Source: a virus. Taken from it: a stretch of 33,763 nt of DNA. Every line of letters starts with the position of its first letter. Positions within the stretch are counted from its first letter, which is position 1. Below, piece after piece: positions 1-10,200 of the stretch. The notes beneath the pieces are model-generated. The model was given only the letters and a program-made list of their open reading frames with translations, was not told the origin of the DNA and made no database searches. Location of the stretch: positions 1 to 33,763 of IMG/VR virus record IMGVR_UViG_3300042549_010941, one strand, 5' to 3'. A program made the translations under genes and the position numbers.

Positions 1-3
1 AAA

Positions 4-369
4 ATGCAAAAAATAGTAAAAAGCGACGGTTTTATCGGAGCTCAATGTTTGGACAACCAATCCAAGATTTATTTGCAATTGCAAAATGGCAAAATTGTAA
101 CATTGGTGAACAGTGATCAAGAAAGTTGCGGCAATCTGATTCGTTTGGAAGACCAAAAATTAAGTACGCGTATTCTTTCTGCCAATTTTTTGTTTTTGAA
201 AGGAAGTTTTGAAGATTTAAAAACCTCCCCTATTTCAATTATTCGAATACGTTTTGCTACCGAAACAGAAGATATTGTGGTGAAAAAAGAACTTCTCTCT
301 GAATTGACAAATCAAACCTCAAATCCTGAGAATTATTTTATAGAAAACATTAATTGCGTGGTCAACTAA
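4..369 (+). CDS. Hypothetical protein, possibly N-terminally truncated by the window edge
   Basis: I do not recognise this 121-residue protein. It starts at the first ATG, only three bases from the window edge, so the true start may lie further upstream. The sequence is soluble and mixed alpha/beta in character, with no signal peptide, membrane segment or clear catalytic motif. Its stop overlaps the stop of the convergent dipeptidase gene by a few bases. It belongs to the host chromosome flank, not to the prophage. Reading-frame length and compact convergent packing support it as a real gene. Confidence 0.6.
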   Translation: MQKIVKSDGFIGAQCLDNQSKIYLQLQNGKIVTLVNSDQESCGNLIRLEDQKLSTRILSANFLFLKGSFEDLKTSPISIIRIRFATETEDIVVKKELLSELTNQTSNPENYFIENINCVVN

Positions 370-1004
370 TTGCAATCCCAATTAAAGTTCGAAACTTTTT
401 CGCCCAAAGCACCTTTAAAATCGTAATGCCACCATTCCGATTCCAAGGCTTTAAAGCCATTTACTTCCATAACTTTCCGAAGTAATTTTCTGTTTTTTCG
501 GATTGTTCGGTCCAGCTTTTTAAACGAATGCGAGGCTTCTTTGCCAAAGAAATCGAAATCGGTTCCGAAATCAACGGCAGTTCCGTCGGAATCAACTAAA
601 GTAATATCAACCGCTCCTCCCCGATTATGTATTGAACCTTTGGCAGGATTGGCAACATACGAAGGATTGGGTACTATTTGCCACATTCGTTTTTGAATGG
701 ATAGCGGCCGGTAGCAGTCGAAGATTTTGATGGTATAACCCAGCTTTTGAAATTCTACATTAGCAGCAATTAATGCCTTCACTGTTTTTAAACGCAAATA
801 GCATTCGGCACAATCGTAGACTTTTGCTTTCAGAAAATTATTTTCAGTAGCATACCGCATGTCATACACGAAATCCGTACTGTAATCCTTTAAATTTACG
901 AACGTAGAATCGGAAACTGGACGATCAATTTGTTGTGCAAAAGCTGGATGTATATTCAAAATGAGTACTGAAAATATAAAAAAGAAAAGATGTAGTAATT
1001 TCAT
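366..1004 (-). CDS. D-alanyl-D-alanine dipeptidase, M15D family (VanX/DdpX-like)
   Basis: Predicted secreted zinc dipeptidase that splits D-Ala-D-Ala in the periplasm. Residues 1-23 form a signal peptide with a hydrophobic core and an AFA-Q cleavage region. The M15 zinc motif SIHNRGGAVD gives His126 and Asp133. The second motif, ESEWWH, gives the catalytic Glu190 and zinc ligand His193. Arg99 in DCYRP fits the conserved active-site Arg of VanX. At 212 residues the length is normal for the family. A lone chromosomal copy without vanH or vanA next to it suggests peptidoglycan recycling or use of D-Ala-D-Ala, not glycopeptide resistance. It is host flank sequence; its stop overlaps the convergent upstream gene. 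Confidence 0.92.
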   Translation of the reverse strand: MKLLHLFFFIFSVLILNIHPAFAQQIDRPVSDSTFVNLKDYSTDFVYDMRYATENNFLKAKVYDCAECYLRLKTVKALIAANVEFQKLGYTIKIFDCYRPLSIQKRMWQIVPNPSYVANPAKGSIHNRGGAVDITLVDSDGTAVDFGTDFDFFGKEASHSFKKLDRTIRKNRKLLRKVMEVNGFKALESEWWHYDFKGALGEKVSNFNWDCN

Positions 1005-1023
1005 AAAAACTCGAATTAAATTC

Positions 1024-1031
1024 TAAATATA
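1024..1031 (-). promoter_or_regulatory. Possible -7 element of the dipeptidase gene
   Basis: On the minus strand the box TATATTTA matches seven of eight positions of the Bacteroidota TAnnTTTG element and lies about 20 bases upstream of the ATG. No convincing -33 TTG is present at the usual distance, so the call is weak. Confidence 0.3.
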
Positions 1032-1166
1032 CAACATTTGATGCAAAGCGTTTAAAGAATTTAACTTTGAATATTGACATGGCACTATTGGTTAAATAGT
1101 ATTTCATTGATACTTAGTTATTTTGAAATTTGCGTTAAAATATTTTGTAAAAAATCATATTTTTAG

Positions 1167-1197
1167 TTGTGAAATAGATAATGTTAACTTACATTTG
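1167..1197 (+). promoter_or_regulatory. Promoter of the tRNA cluster
   Basis: TACATTTG at 1190-1197 is a perfect TAnnTTTG box, with TTG at 1167-1169 separated by 20 bases. The start would fall about 30 bases before the first tRNA. The region 1032-1166 between this promoter and the dipeptidase is AT-rich and shows nothing else I can support. Confidence 0.55.
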
Positions 1198-1231
1198 CAA
1201 CCGCTTAAAAGATGTATGCTCATTGAGTATT

Positions 1232-1318
1232 GGAGAGTTGCCTGAGTGGCCGAAAGGACTTGTTTGCTAAACAAGCGTATGGGAAACTGTACCAAGGGTT
1301 CGAATCCCTTACTCTCCG
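1232..1318 (+). tRNA. tRNA-Ser(GCT)
   Basis: A class II tRNA with a long variable arm. The acceptor stem GGAGAGT pairs with ACTCTCC at 1311-1317, with discriminator G1318. The anticodon loop 1264-1270 carries GCT at 1266-1268, and the T arm contains GGTTCGAATCC. The 3' CCA is not encoded. It is the first of three co-oriented tRNAs. Confidence 0.97.
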
Positions 1319-1329
1319 CTTTTACCTTT

Positions 1330-1404
1330 CGGGGTGTAGCGTAGCCCGGTTATCGCGCCTGCTTTGGGAGCAGGAGGTCGCAGGTTCGAATCCTGCCACC
1401 CCGA
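1330..1404 (+). tRNA. tRNA-Pro(TGG)
   Basis: The acceptor stem CGGGGTG pairs with CACCCCG at 1397-1403, with discriminator A1404. The anticodon stem CCTGC/GCAGG encloses the loop TTTGGGA, with anticodon TGG at 1365-1367. The T arm GCAGG-TTCGAAT-CCTGC is intact. It is separated from tRNA-Ser by 11 bases. Confidence 0.97.
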
Positions 1405-1432
1405 CACTTAAGTTTTTACACTAGTTGTAAAT

Positions 1433-1506
<74 letters not shown>

Positions 1507-1534
1507 CAAACGCCTTTTTAAGGCAAGTCATTGT

Positions 1535-1578
1535 AAGCACACAAACATTGGGAAACCTTATGTAGTGTGCTTTTTTTG
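1535..1578 (+). terminator. Rho-independent terminator after the tRNA cluster
   Basis: The stem AAGCACAC (1535-1542) pairs with GTGTGCTT (1565-1572) across a loop of 22 bases and is followed by a run of T to 1577. It would separate tRNA transcription from the integrase starting at 1596. The long loop makes it weaker than a classic terminator. Confidence 0.6.
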
Positions 1579-1595
1579 TTTAATTTCAAAAATCA

Positions 1596-2804
1596 ATGAT
1601 TATGTTTGTGACTCCAGTTAATCGCCTTTTTGACACCATTACTGACACCAAAACTTTACTTGTGTCAATAAAAACTTATTACCGTATCAGACTTAAGTCT
1701 AAAAACCCTTCAAGGGCTAAAATTGTTTTGCACATCACCGGTGGTTCTCAGAAACGAGAACGTATTGATTTGAACATTGAAATCAATACAAAAGACTGGA
1801 TAGAGAAAGAGCAGCGGCTTGTGACTACCTGCCAAATGAATCAGGATATAAATATGATTTTGGCAGCAAAACTAGCCGACATTAATAATGTTATGATCAA
1901 CTACCGGTTATCTCGAAAAGTACTCACGAATAGCTTGCTGAAGGTGGAAATTGAAAACGCATTAACCAGAATAAATTTTATTGCTTTTTTCCAGCATGCG
2001 CTTGAAGAAAATAAAGTGCATTTTGGTACCGGGACCTACAAGAGGTATGAATCCATTATTGAAAAACTTAAATTGTTCAGGAAGAATATTCCATTTGAAA
2101 CTATGAACGAAAAGTTTTTTAATGAATACCGCTCCTGGTGCATAAGTCGAAAAAATGCGCCCACAACAATTAATGGAAATATTATAGCTATGAAAACTTT
2201 TCTTAGAATTGCATTGAAATCTGGAATTAAATTGACTTTTAATGTTGAAGATATAAAAGGCGGTTCTACACATGGGAATAGAAGTTACCTTACTCCTGCA
2301 GAACTGAAACTTCTATTTGATTTTTATCTTTCCAATCACATTGGTGAAACGGAAAAAATTGTTTTGGGTACGTTTTTATTTGGTTGCATGACAGGCTGGA
2401 GGATTTCTGACTTGCAAAAAGCAAAACGATCTGAGTTAATGCAGAAAGAGCATTCGTTTGTAAATACAAAAAGTAAAGTTGATCAACATTCTGTATTGAA
2501 TAATACGGCTCAAATGATTTTGAAAAATTGCGACCTGCTGTTCGTGAAAAAATTTACTGACGCGGAACTAAATAGATCTATAAAAAAGATAGCAAACGCA
2601 TGTAAGATTGAAAAGAGTATATCTTTTCATGTATCAAGACATACATTTGCTACGTGCTTTCTGAGGCCTGAGGTTGGCGGAACCATACACCATCTGCAGA
2701 AACTTTTGAAGCATAAAAATATTGCAACAACTATGGTATATGCCCATATAATTGAAAGCGAAGCCAACAATATGGTTTTTTCCCTGGACAAACTATTTAA
2801 CTGA
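1596..2804 (+). CDS. int: Phage tyrosine integrase
   Basis: Site-specific recombinase expected to integrate and excise the prophage at tRNA-Arg. The N-terminal part (about 25-110) looks like the arm-DNA-binding domain usual in Bacteroidota integrases, residues 125-215 like the SAM-like core-binding domain, and 230-395 like the catalytic domain. Catalytic residues are visible: Arg269 in TGWRISDL, a Lys near 294, His345 and Arg348 in HVSRH, His373 in LLKHKN and nucleophile Tyr382 in MVYAH. At 402 residues the length is typical. The first ATG is at 1596 and a second is two codons on, so the exact start is open. The 3' end overlaps the last tail gene convergently by 12 bases. It is the only plus-strand gene in the left half of the phage. 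Confidence 0.95.
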   Translation: MIMFVTPVNRLFDTITDTKTLLVSIKTYYRIRLKSKNPSRAKIVLHITGGSQKRERIDLNIEINTKDWIEKEQRLVTTCQMNQDINMILAAKLADINNVMINYRLSRKVLTNSLLKVEIENALTRINFIAFFQHALEENKVHFGTGTYKRYESIIEKLKLFRKNIPFETMNEKFFNEYRSWCISRKNAPTTINGNIIAMKTFLRIALKSGIKLTFNVEDIKGGSTHGNRSYLTPAELKLLFDFYLSNHIGETEKIVLGTFLFGCMTGWRISDLQKAKRSELMQKEHSFVNTKSKVDQHSVLNNTAQMILKNCDLLFVKKFTDAELNRSIKKIANACKIEKSISFHVSRHTFATCFLRPEVGGTIHHLQKLLKHKNIATTMVYAHIIESEANNMVFSLDKLFN

Positions 2805-4640
2805 TTCCGATTCAATCTCCACCTCAATGATGTCAGGCGCGGTTTGAGTTTTCATTATCGTTTTCACATAGTGTAATTTATTGTACATAAATATTTTCGA
2901 TTTAGAGTTCAAATTTAGCACCTGATTTTTTAATGCTTTAAAACTAATTTTAAACGTCATCGCGTTGATCCGGAAGTCAAACCATTTTCTAAAATTGGTT
3001 TCGTGAATTTGCGGAATCAGCAATGGTTCTGGAGACAGTGTGGCGTTTCGTCCACTGGATAGACCGGCATAACGGACGATGTACAGTTTTGAATCGGAAT
3101 TTTCAAAAGCAGATGCAGTTTCGAAATTTCTAATGGTATCCAATGGTAGTGGTAACCCATTGATTTCAATTTGATTAGTGTTCTTGTTTTGAATAAAACC
3201 CGACGTGTAATATCCTTTGGAATCTTGGTACACTTCATCAAAAATAAATTTAGATTCCTCTCGAGCTGCAAACTTCAATAAAAATGACATACCCTGCTGA
3301 AAATTTCGAGACTTGGATTTAACCTCAAATTGTTCCAAAGAAATCAAATTTTCAAATACCATATTGTCTTGAATTTTGTTGAAAATCATCTCATCACCAA
3401 CAATATCATAATCGTAATTAAACCAGTTTTTAAATATTGTAATGAACTCACCAACTGTCATATCTGGAACGGATTTTCGCAAATCGATGGCTGTGGCTTG
3501 CTGGACAGTTGCAATTGGTTCGTCGGTAATGTTATCGTACTCAGCAATAAGTGTTACTGTAAAATCAAAAACGTTAAAGTCTGTAAATGGAGCTCCTAAA
3601 TAAGCAACATGAACCGATTCTGCACGAAAAGTAAGTTCATTAGATGCGGAAGCATTTGTAATTTCTATTTCAAATTCAACGGCCACCTTATTGAAAATAT
3701 TGGGTGATAATAAAGTCCCACCGTCGTGGTAATTAGTAAACATGGTTGTAGTTCCTAACTTGATGTTTCTGAACGCTCCGTTCCCTAACTTCGCATTAGT
3801 TCTGAAAAATCCTGACACTAGATATTTCCCATTTTGATTGAGAATAACAACACTTTCATAAGTACCGTAATCAGGATCTGTAGATATAACATCCGGAAGT
3901 GATTTCAGTTTGATAACAGGAATTTCCAAAGGCTCTCTTTTTTTGAAATACTCTTTGGAAGAATAAATGAAATTGTCGTGCAGCGTGGTATCTGTTAGAA
4001 TGTCGCCTGCCAAAACATAACCCGCATCTGAAGCAATAGTTTCCATAACATGCATAAATGCCGGAAAAGGCTGTACAATATTAGCATTGTATGAAATAAC
4101 TTCCTCGGAATCAAAAGTGTTTTCCAAAAATTCGCCAAATTGATAGTTATTGATCAATCCTTCAAAATAAGCCCACATTTCGTCCTGATCGGTGTACAAT
4201 GGTGTATGAATTGCCGGGAAGGAATAATTTTTTTCTGGCCAAACTTTATTTACGTTCGCTGCCGCATGTTCGTACATATTTTGCCCAATAAGTTCAAAAT
4301 TTTGTAGCTGTAAATCGGAAAGTTTTTTTTCCCAAAGCGGAAATTGTTCCAATCCATATTCGTAACTCACCTGCAAACGGCCGTCTTGCTCACCGATTAT
4401 TTCAAAAGTAGCGTCGTGAATGGTATTGTCTTCATAATATTTGACGTCATACAATGTGTCAAAAGTAGCGTTTCGGCTCACAAAACCCAAGGCGATATCC
4501 AATTCATCTGTTAACGGGATTTCGAACGGAAATGTTATTTTTGAATTAAAAGCGTCTGCAAACCACGGGTTTTGTTCGGTGGTTGTTATGTTGTAAGTGG
4601 ACAAATCCAACTCAAAATTAAAGGCGATAAGTTTCTTCAT
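2793..4640 (-). CDS. Tail hub/baseplate protein, Tal-like (probable)
   Basis: This 615-residue protein is the last gene of the tail operon and lies downstream of the tape measure, the usual position of tail-tip genes. The segment DLRKSVPDMTVGEFITIFKN near residue 390 resembles a motif I know from tail-hub proteins of Bacteroidota siphophages; this is recognition, not a search. No signal peptide, membrane segment or peptidase motif was seen. The start codon lies inside the 3' end of the upstream gene (23-base overlap), indicating coupled translation. The stop overlaps the convergent integrase by 12 bases, which leaves no room for a separate tail-fibre gene on this side. A role in the tail tip is inferred mainly from position. 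Confidence 0.6.
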   Translation of the reverse strand: MKKLIAFNFELDLSTYNITTTEQNPWFADAFNSKITFPFEIPLTDELDIALGFVSRNATFDTLYDVKYYEDNTIHDATFEIIGEQDGRLQVSYEYGLEQFPLWEKKLSDLQLQNFELIGQNMYEHAAANVNKVWPEKNYSFPAIHTPLYTDQDEMWAYFEGLINNYQFGEFLENTFDSEEVISYNANIVQPFPAFMHVMETIASDAGYVLAGDILTDTTLHDNFIYSSKEYFKKREPLEIPVIKLKSLPDVISTDPDYGTYESVVILNQNGKYLVSGFFRTNAKLGNGAFRNIKLGTTTMFTNYHDGGTLLSPNIFNKVAVEFEIEITNASASNELTFRAESVHVAYLGAPFTDFNVFDFTVTLIAEYDNITDEPIATVQQATAIDLRKSVPDMTVGEFITIFKNWFNYDYDIVGDEMIFNKIQDNMVFENLISLEQFEVKSKSRNFQQGMSFLLKFAAREESKFIFDEVYQDSKGYYTSGFIQNKNTNQIEINGLPLPLDTIRNFETASAFENSDSKLYIVRYAGLSSGRNATLSPEPLLIPQIHETNFRKWFDFRINAMTFKISFKALKNQVLNLNSKSKIFMYNKLHYVKTIMKTQTAPDIIEVEIESESVK

Positions 4641-6810
4641 TGTACTTTGGATTAATTTGGAATTCTAATGAATAATCTACTAACTCCCTTTCGGAATCTT
4701 GACTGGTTATAGTTTCAGAAACAGGAACCATAAATATAGTTCTGCCATTTGCATTAATCCATACTTTTTTACTCTTCATTAAACTCTCGATCGTATCGAC
4801 ATCGCTTTGCATGAGCCATCCAGTATTGATTGAAAATTTGGTAGCCTTGGTCACATCTAAATGCGAAAGATGTTCAACTAGATTGACGTATTTTTTTTGA
4901 GAAATAAATTCTAAGGTCGAATTGAATTTGTAATTTCCAGTACACTCTATGGATTGTTTGAGTAAAAATTCATCTTCCCAAACTATTTCGTTTGAATATT
5001 TTCCTTCAGGGAAAACAATAAATTGAATATTACTTGATTCCACATACCTGCTTCCGTTTTCACCCTCAATTGCACTATTTGTGATTTTGTATTCTAAAAT
5101 GTCCCCTTGGATGTATTTGTCGAATTTAACTTTTATCGTCATTACTTTGCCAAATGATTCCAAAAGATAGTCTTCAGATAAAAACTGATTATTTTTATAG
5201 ATAAGAATCTTATGTATTCCTGAAGGTACAAAAATATTGAGGTATTTTTCAGACTTAACAGTCACCCGTTCCGGCTGGTGATTGAATTTCAAGAATCCAA
5301 TTTTAGAAAAATTATTACTCAATCCAGCAATGAAGTTAATATTAGAAGACGAAAAAGTACGTACCAGTTCGTTATCTGAAAGATTCCTTTCATCTACTTG
5401 AATGCTCACGGTGGCTGGCTTATATTGATACACAACTTCGGTAATTGCTTTATCCTTACTCAAAATTTGATGAATAGTTTTTCCAATATTTACTTTCGCT
5501 CTTCCTTGGAACAATCCGATTTTTTCTAAAAAACCATAACTTGTAGCAATGTCTGTGTAAAAATCAAAAGCAGTTACTTTCAAACTCAATTGCATATAGG
5601 TATCGGTATTGAATGTTAAAAATTTTATAAAAGTGTTATCGAGCGTAAATGCTAGTTCATTTACCCCAAATGGTAATTGTGCAATATCCGATATTTCATA
5701 AATTACATTAACAACTATTTCAACTGATTCCGAATTGACCTGGCCGGAAATTACAATGATGCCGTTGTAAATTCCCGCTTCCATATTTGTGCTCGAAAGT
5801 GGCGTAACTGTAATTACATTTCTTGGAATGCCATCAATAATTATCGTTTGCACAAGAGTAGTGAGCCAAGGCAATGATTGTATTTCATAATCAACATTAC
5901 AGCTGAAAATCAGGTTTTGAGGCAAAGCTTCAGTGATGTTTTTTTCTGCTTGAAACAATAATTGATTTGGAGAAACTTCCAAAATTTGAGTATTGACTTT
6001 CTTAACCCGCATTGCCACAACATTTACAACTTGACTGCCTACTAGTACCGGTAAAGGATCGTATGAGTAAGTATATGGTTCTTGACCCACGATGTCAAAG
6101 AATTCGGTTAGTGTAATATTTACAACTGCAAGACCGTTACCAAACGCAGTTTGATAAACACCATTAGAAGTAACGGTATCTTCAATATATACATCCGGAC
6201 TTGATGAAGTGAGCGTAAATTTTTCATTACCAACTAATCGCCAAACTGGTCCTTCAAAAGTTACAGCAATGGTTTCGAAATCACTACCGATAATGTGATC
6301 AATGAAATTGTTTTTAGGGTTAAAAAACACTAAGTCGTCAGTGATTTTTAGTGTTGTATCGTGTGAAATTGACGATAAGGTATTCCATATCCCAAAACCT
6401 ATTCTTCTTTGAAGAGTGAAAACTTGACGAAACCTGAACAGTCCAACTGGAAGTAAGTCAATATTTGCAGTTGTTAAAGGAAAAGAAAGACTTAACCCGT
6501 TTTGTGTAATGGGTATTACACCAATAGAATTTTCGGCCACTCCATCGAGCTCATAAGTAAAAGGAACTATCCAAGGTGAAGCCGATGAAGGGAGATAACT
6601 TTTTTGAATAAGTAATCGAAACTGAGTTGATAACGGAAACTGACCAATATAATCTTTGATTTGGATAATTTCGTTAAACGGAGTAAAAGTGCTGGGAATA
6701 TTGATTGATTTTTCTAAATTTATTTGACGCGGTAATGGCATCCAGTCTTGGTAAACGGGAGTATCTGTAACTCCTGTATTATTTATTGGGTTTCCGATAA
6801 CTATTGGCAT
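4618..6810 (-). CDS. Distal tail/receptor-binding structural protein with an Ig/BACON-like domain (probable)
   Basis: A 730-residue, beta-rich protein without signal peptide or membrane helix. Residues about 280-375 contain a BACON/Ig-like segment (VSPNQLLFQ, then a stretch around SLPWLTTLV, ending VEIVVNVIYEI); such domains often bind carbohydrate or mucin. The C-terminal 130 residues look like a compact tail-tip domain shared by Bacteroidota siphophages, judged by eye. It lies between a small tail gene and the Tal-like hub protein. As no separate fibre gene exists between the tape measure and the integrase, this protein is the best candidate for host recognition. It starts three bases after the stop of the upstream gene. 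Confidence 0.5.
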   Translation of the reverse strand: MPIVIGNPINNTGVTDTPVYQDWMPLPRQINLEKSINIPSTFTPFNEIIQIKDYIGQFPLSTQFRLLIQKSYLPSSASPWIVPFTYELDGVAENSIGVIPITQNGLSLSFPLTTANIDLLPVGLFRFRQVFTLQRRIGFGIWNTLSSISHDTTLKITDDLVFFNPKNNFIDHIIGSDFETIAVTFEGPVWRLVGNEKFTLTSSSPDVYIEDTVTSNGVYQTAFGNGLAVVNITLTEFFDIVGQEPYTYSYDPLPVLVGSQVVNVVAMRVKKVNTQILEVSPNQLLFQAEKNITEALPQNLIFSCNVDYEIQSLPWLTTLVQTIIIDGIPRNVITVTPLSSTNMEAGIYNGIIVISGQVNSESVEIVVNVIYEISDIAQLPFGVNELAFTLDNTFIKFLTFNTDTYMQLSLKVTAFDFYTDIATSYGFLEKIGLFQGRAKVNIGKTIHQILSKDKAITEVVYQYKPATVSIQVDERNLSDNELVRTFSSSNINFIAGLSNNFSKIGFLKFNHQPERVTVKSEKYLNIFVPSGIHKILIYKNNQFLSEDYLLESFGKVMTIKVKFDKYIQGDILEYKITNSAIEGENGSRYVESSNIQFIVFPEGKYSNEIVWEDEFLLKQSIECTGNYKFNSTLEFISQKKYVNLVEHLSHLDVTKATKFSINTGWLMQSDVDTIESLMKSKKVWINANGRTIFMVPVSETITSQDSERELVDYSLEFQINPKYNEETYRL

Positions 6811-6813
6811 AAC

Positions 6814-7236
6814 TTAAAGTGTTTGAGTTGGAATATTATCTAATTGCTGGAAAAAAATACTTCCATCATTTACTGGATCCATAAGATCCTCGCTATACCA
6901 GAATTCAAAGTACAAGTCTGGAAAAGGATAAAGAAGAATTCTATTCTTAAACGAAATTTGCGGACAATTGAAAATCTTTTGACCAAGATTGGCCACGAGC
7001 CAGTTGTAAATCACGTCTCTATCAATTTCGAAAACGATGTTATTGATAGGTCCTTCCGCACCGCGAAGAATTGCGGCAGCTCGACCTGATAAAATGCAAG
7101 ATTTAAAAAGCCATTCGTTATCTGGATCGCCTGATTCTGCAGGAAATGCGGATTCGAGGTTTTGAAAAAGAAAATCGCAAATGGCATTGGCTCTGGGACT
7201 GTCAAAAACTTCGTCGGTAGTATATTTTTCGTACAT
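6814..7236 (-). CDS. Small tail protein of unknown function
   Basis: A 140-residue protein wedged between tape measure and distal tail protein, touching both: its start codon shares a base with the tape-measure stop, and its stop is three bases from the next start. I do not recognise a domain. The sequence is acidic and aromatic-rich with no membrane segment or signal peptide. Position suggests a tail-tip or tail-assembly component. Confidence 0.6.
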   Translation of the reverse strand: MYEKYTTDEVFDSPRANAICDFLFQNLESAFPAESGDPDNEWLFKSCILSGRAAAILRGAEGPINNIVFEIDRDVIYNWLVANLGQKIFNCPQISFKNRILLYPFPDLYFEFWYSEDLMDPVNDGSIFFQQLDNIPTQTL

Positions 7237-10200
7237 TATTTCTTGGTTTTTTCTTTTAGTTTTTCATACTTTCTAATTCCTTCTTTAAGGTTTTTCATGT
7301 TCCGCATTTTATCAGGGTCTACAACGGCTTCGAAGGTTTTTTCTGTGAGTTCTCTTATTGCTTCAGTGTTTTGAGCAATCACCGACAAACACATTTCTAC
7401 CAACGCATCAGAACTATTTGGCTTATCGGTTCCTGGCGTTGGAGTGTCGCCTGAATAAAGTACATTATCTTTATAATATCCTTTCTCAAATCCTTTTATG
7501 CCTTGGATTTCGCGAATCAAGGCGTTTTGAACTTCCGGAGATATTTTTGACCAGGCTTGATTGTCTATTACCATTTCTGGACGATTGCCTTCAGCAACCA
7601 TCAAGGAGTTTTGAGAAACTAAGCCTGACTTTAATTTACCCACGTATTTAGGACGAAATTGTTTGCCATCCTGTTCTCGAGTAACGTTTACATATTCAGG
7701 GTACAATCCTTTTTCGTAACCTTTTGCAGGTAAGGGTGTGGCAAAAACTGTGGCCAATTGCAAAGCACCGAGAGCGGCAACCATACCAGTAAGAAGTCCT
7801 GCAGAAATACCAAAGTCAAACTTAGGTACTTGAGCCCAAATACTCATAATGGATTGAGCAGTTGCAGTTACGATATTGGCTGCCGTAATTAATCGCTGGC
7901 GTTTTGCTTGGTTGTAATCAATTTCGGCTTTTTTCTTGGCCAAATCCTTATCAATTTTTTCAACTTGCTTATTGTACGTGAATTGCGAAATATATCCCGA
8001 ATCCAACTGACGTTTAAGCTTTGTTTTTTTCGCTTCGGAAGATTTTTCGAAACGTTGTAATTGTGCCTGCTCATTAGCTGCTAAGAAATTAGCATACATT
8101 TGATACATATTGGTTAATCCCTGAACCGCAAAAAGCATTTCGTTTATACCAAACTTTCCTTTTTCTAAATTGTTAAAAAAAGTATCCCAATTATCTGGAG
8201 TAAAACCTAAAATATCAGTTTGACCGCCTAAGCCTAAGGCAGCTAATTCGTCCGTTTCAGACTTTCCGGAAAGTTGGTTTTTCTTGTCAATTAATTCGGA
8301 TAAGGTTAGACCAAGTTTAGCCGCTTCATCGGTAAATTCCTGAACTTGTTCCGGAGTAAGAAGGGACAAATCAAAATTGTCAAACTTGCCTTTTCCAACG
8401 ATTAAATTGAATTTTTCAATTAAGGCCTTTAGATGTTTTTCCTCTTCTAAAAGTTCGTTTGCATCGAACTCACGTTGCAAAGCTTCACGTGCTTTTGCAT
8501 TGGTTCCGAGTGCGGCAAGCGCTTCATTGTGCTTGGCTTGACGTAGGACTTTTTCCCGATCAAACTTTTCATTATCCCGTTTTATTTCGTCATTGGCCGC
8601 TTTTTCTTGGATGGTACCAATCCTTAAATTGGTAAGTTCCTCTTCATGACATATCTGATCATTTATTTCAACCTGCTTTTCGAGTAGCAGCTGCTGTTGA
8701 TTTTTTATTGAGGTTACTTTTTTATTATCGCCATCTTTTTGAGCTTGGATTAAATCCAAATTCAATTGTTCCTGGAGAATTTTGATAGACTCATTGGTCA
8801 TTTCTAACTCATGAATTTTACGGCCGCTATTCAATTGCTCTAAAGCCAATTGCTTAGCATAACCTTCCTCCATCAGGTTAATTCTGTTTTCTTCGCCTTT
8901 TAGATATGCTTGATATAATTCTTCACGGAAACGCCGTTCGGATTCGAGGTAGGAATCGTCATATTTTTTCTTTTTAGCGGTTTTGTCTTTATCTCCAATG
9001 CCTTCAATATCAACAATACTGTTCGTATTTTCGGAAGATTTATTTAGATCATCGATGGCAGCCTTAGTTAAATCACCTTCTAAAGCTTTCATTTGTGCCT
9101 CAATTTGGGCTAGTTCCGCTTCCTTATCAGCAAGGCCATAATCATTGATGTACTTATCAACTAACAAATTAAATTTTTCTTTGTTAATTAATGTAACTCC
9201 AGTTGTTTTGTCTTTTCGTTTTCCAATAAACTCTCCAAAGGTTTTTAAAACATATTGCTCAACTTCTTTTCTTGATTTAAACTCCAAACCGCCGCCTTGA
9301 CCTGTAATATTGCTCATGAATTTACCTAAGCCAGACTGATATTCCGAACCGCTTTTAGCTTCAACTTCAAGTTTTTGCCTTGCTAATTCATCAAATTTTG
9401 CCTGAGCTGCCTTTGCTCGGGCATTTTTGTAGATTTCATCTGTATATTTTTTCAAGATGTCGGTACCTTCTAACATCTTGATGTTTTCAAGCGTAAGAAC
9501 ACCAATATGATCAGGAATCAGTTCGTTTAATCTCTCAAGTGCCTTAATTCGTGTTCCTTCAGCAATATTTTCATCTTTGACAATTTTTGTCAAAGTCTCA
9601 ACCTCTTTTTGTTGAGCAGCAATACTTTTTGTAGCTTCAAGATGTACATCGGACAATGTTTTTTGTACAAGAGTTGCTTTATCTACACTATCAGAAAATG
9701 CAATATAAGCAACTCCAACAGCAGCTATTAATGAAATGATTAATCCCCAAGGTGTTGTCATCATTGTCGCGGTCATTACTCGAATGGCTTGGGTAGCGCC
9801 TCGAATCTTACCGGATACTAGCATCATAGTTGCTGCATAAGCTTGACTGGCCACTATTGAAACTCCTTCCGCAAATGCCCGGGCTTTGACTCCTAAAGTA
9901 TAAAGTAAGTTGCCCTGTGTATTTCTAGTAGTCCAAAGAACAACCAATTTTTGCCACGCTACATTGGTTAACATTGCAGCTGTGACGACGGCTAAAGCTT
10001 TGGCAATAAACGCCAAAGTATTTCGCCATTTTTGTCCAGAACCGTCCAAGTCCTCGGATGCTCCGACAACTTTAGCAATCCATTCCGCCATTGCGGAAAG
10101 TGAATTCACAATAGTCTCCGAAGAAAACGCTCCTACGACCTTCTTTTGAATACGTTCTAAAGTAGCCGCTAAATTGTTGTTTTTGATGTCATATTCATTA

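Noticed and set aside
366-1004. The VanX-type gene as part of a glycopeptide resistance cluster carried by the phage
   Set aside because: It lies outside the prophage beyond the tRNA genes, has no vanH or vanA neighbour, and carries a signal peptide typical of periplasmic recycling enzymes.
2633-2645. AAGACAT-like sequences inside the integrase and at 20303 in the methyltransferase-like gene
   Set aside because: They match only part of the late element, lie in coding DNA and have no spaced -7 box.
4618-6810. A diversity-generating retroelement targeting the receptor-binding protein
   Set aside because: No reverse transcriptase gene and no template/variable repeat pair were found in the window.
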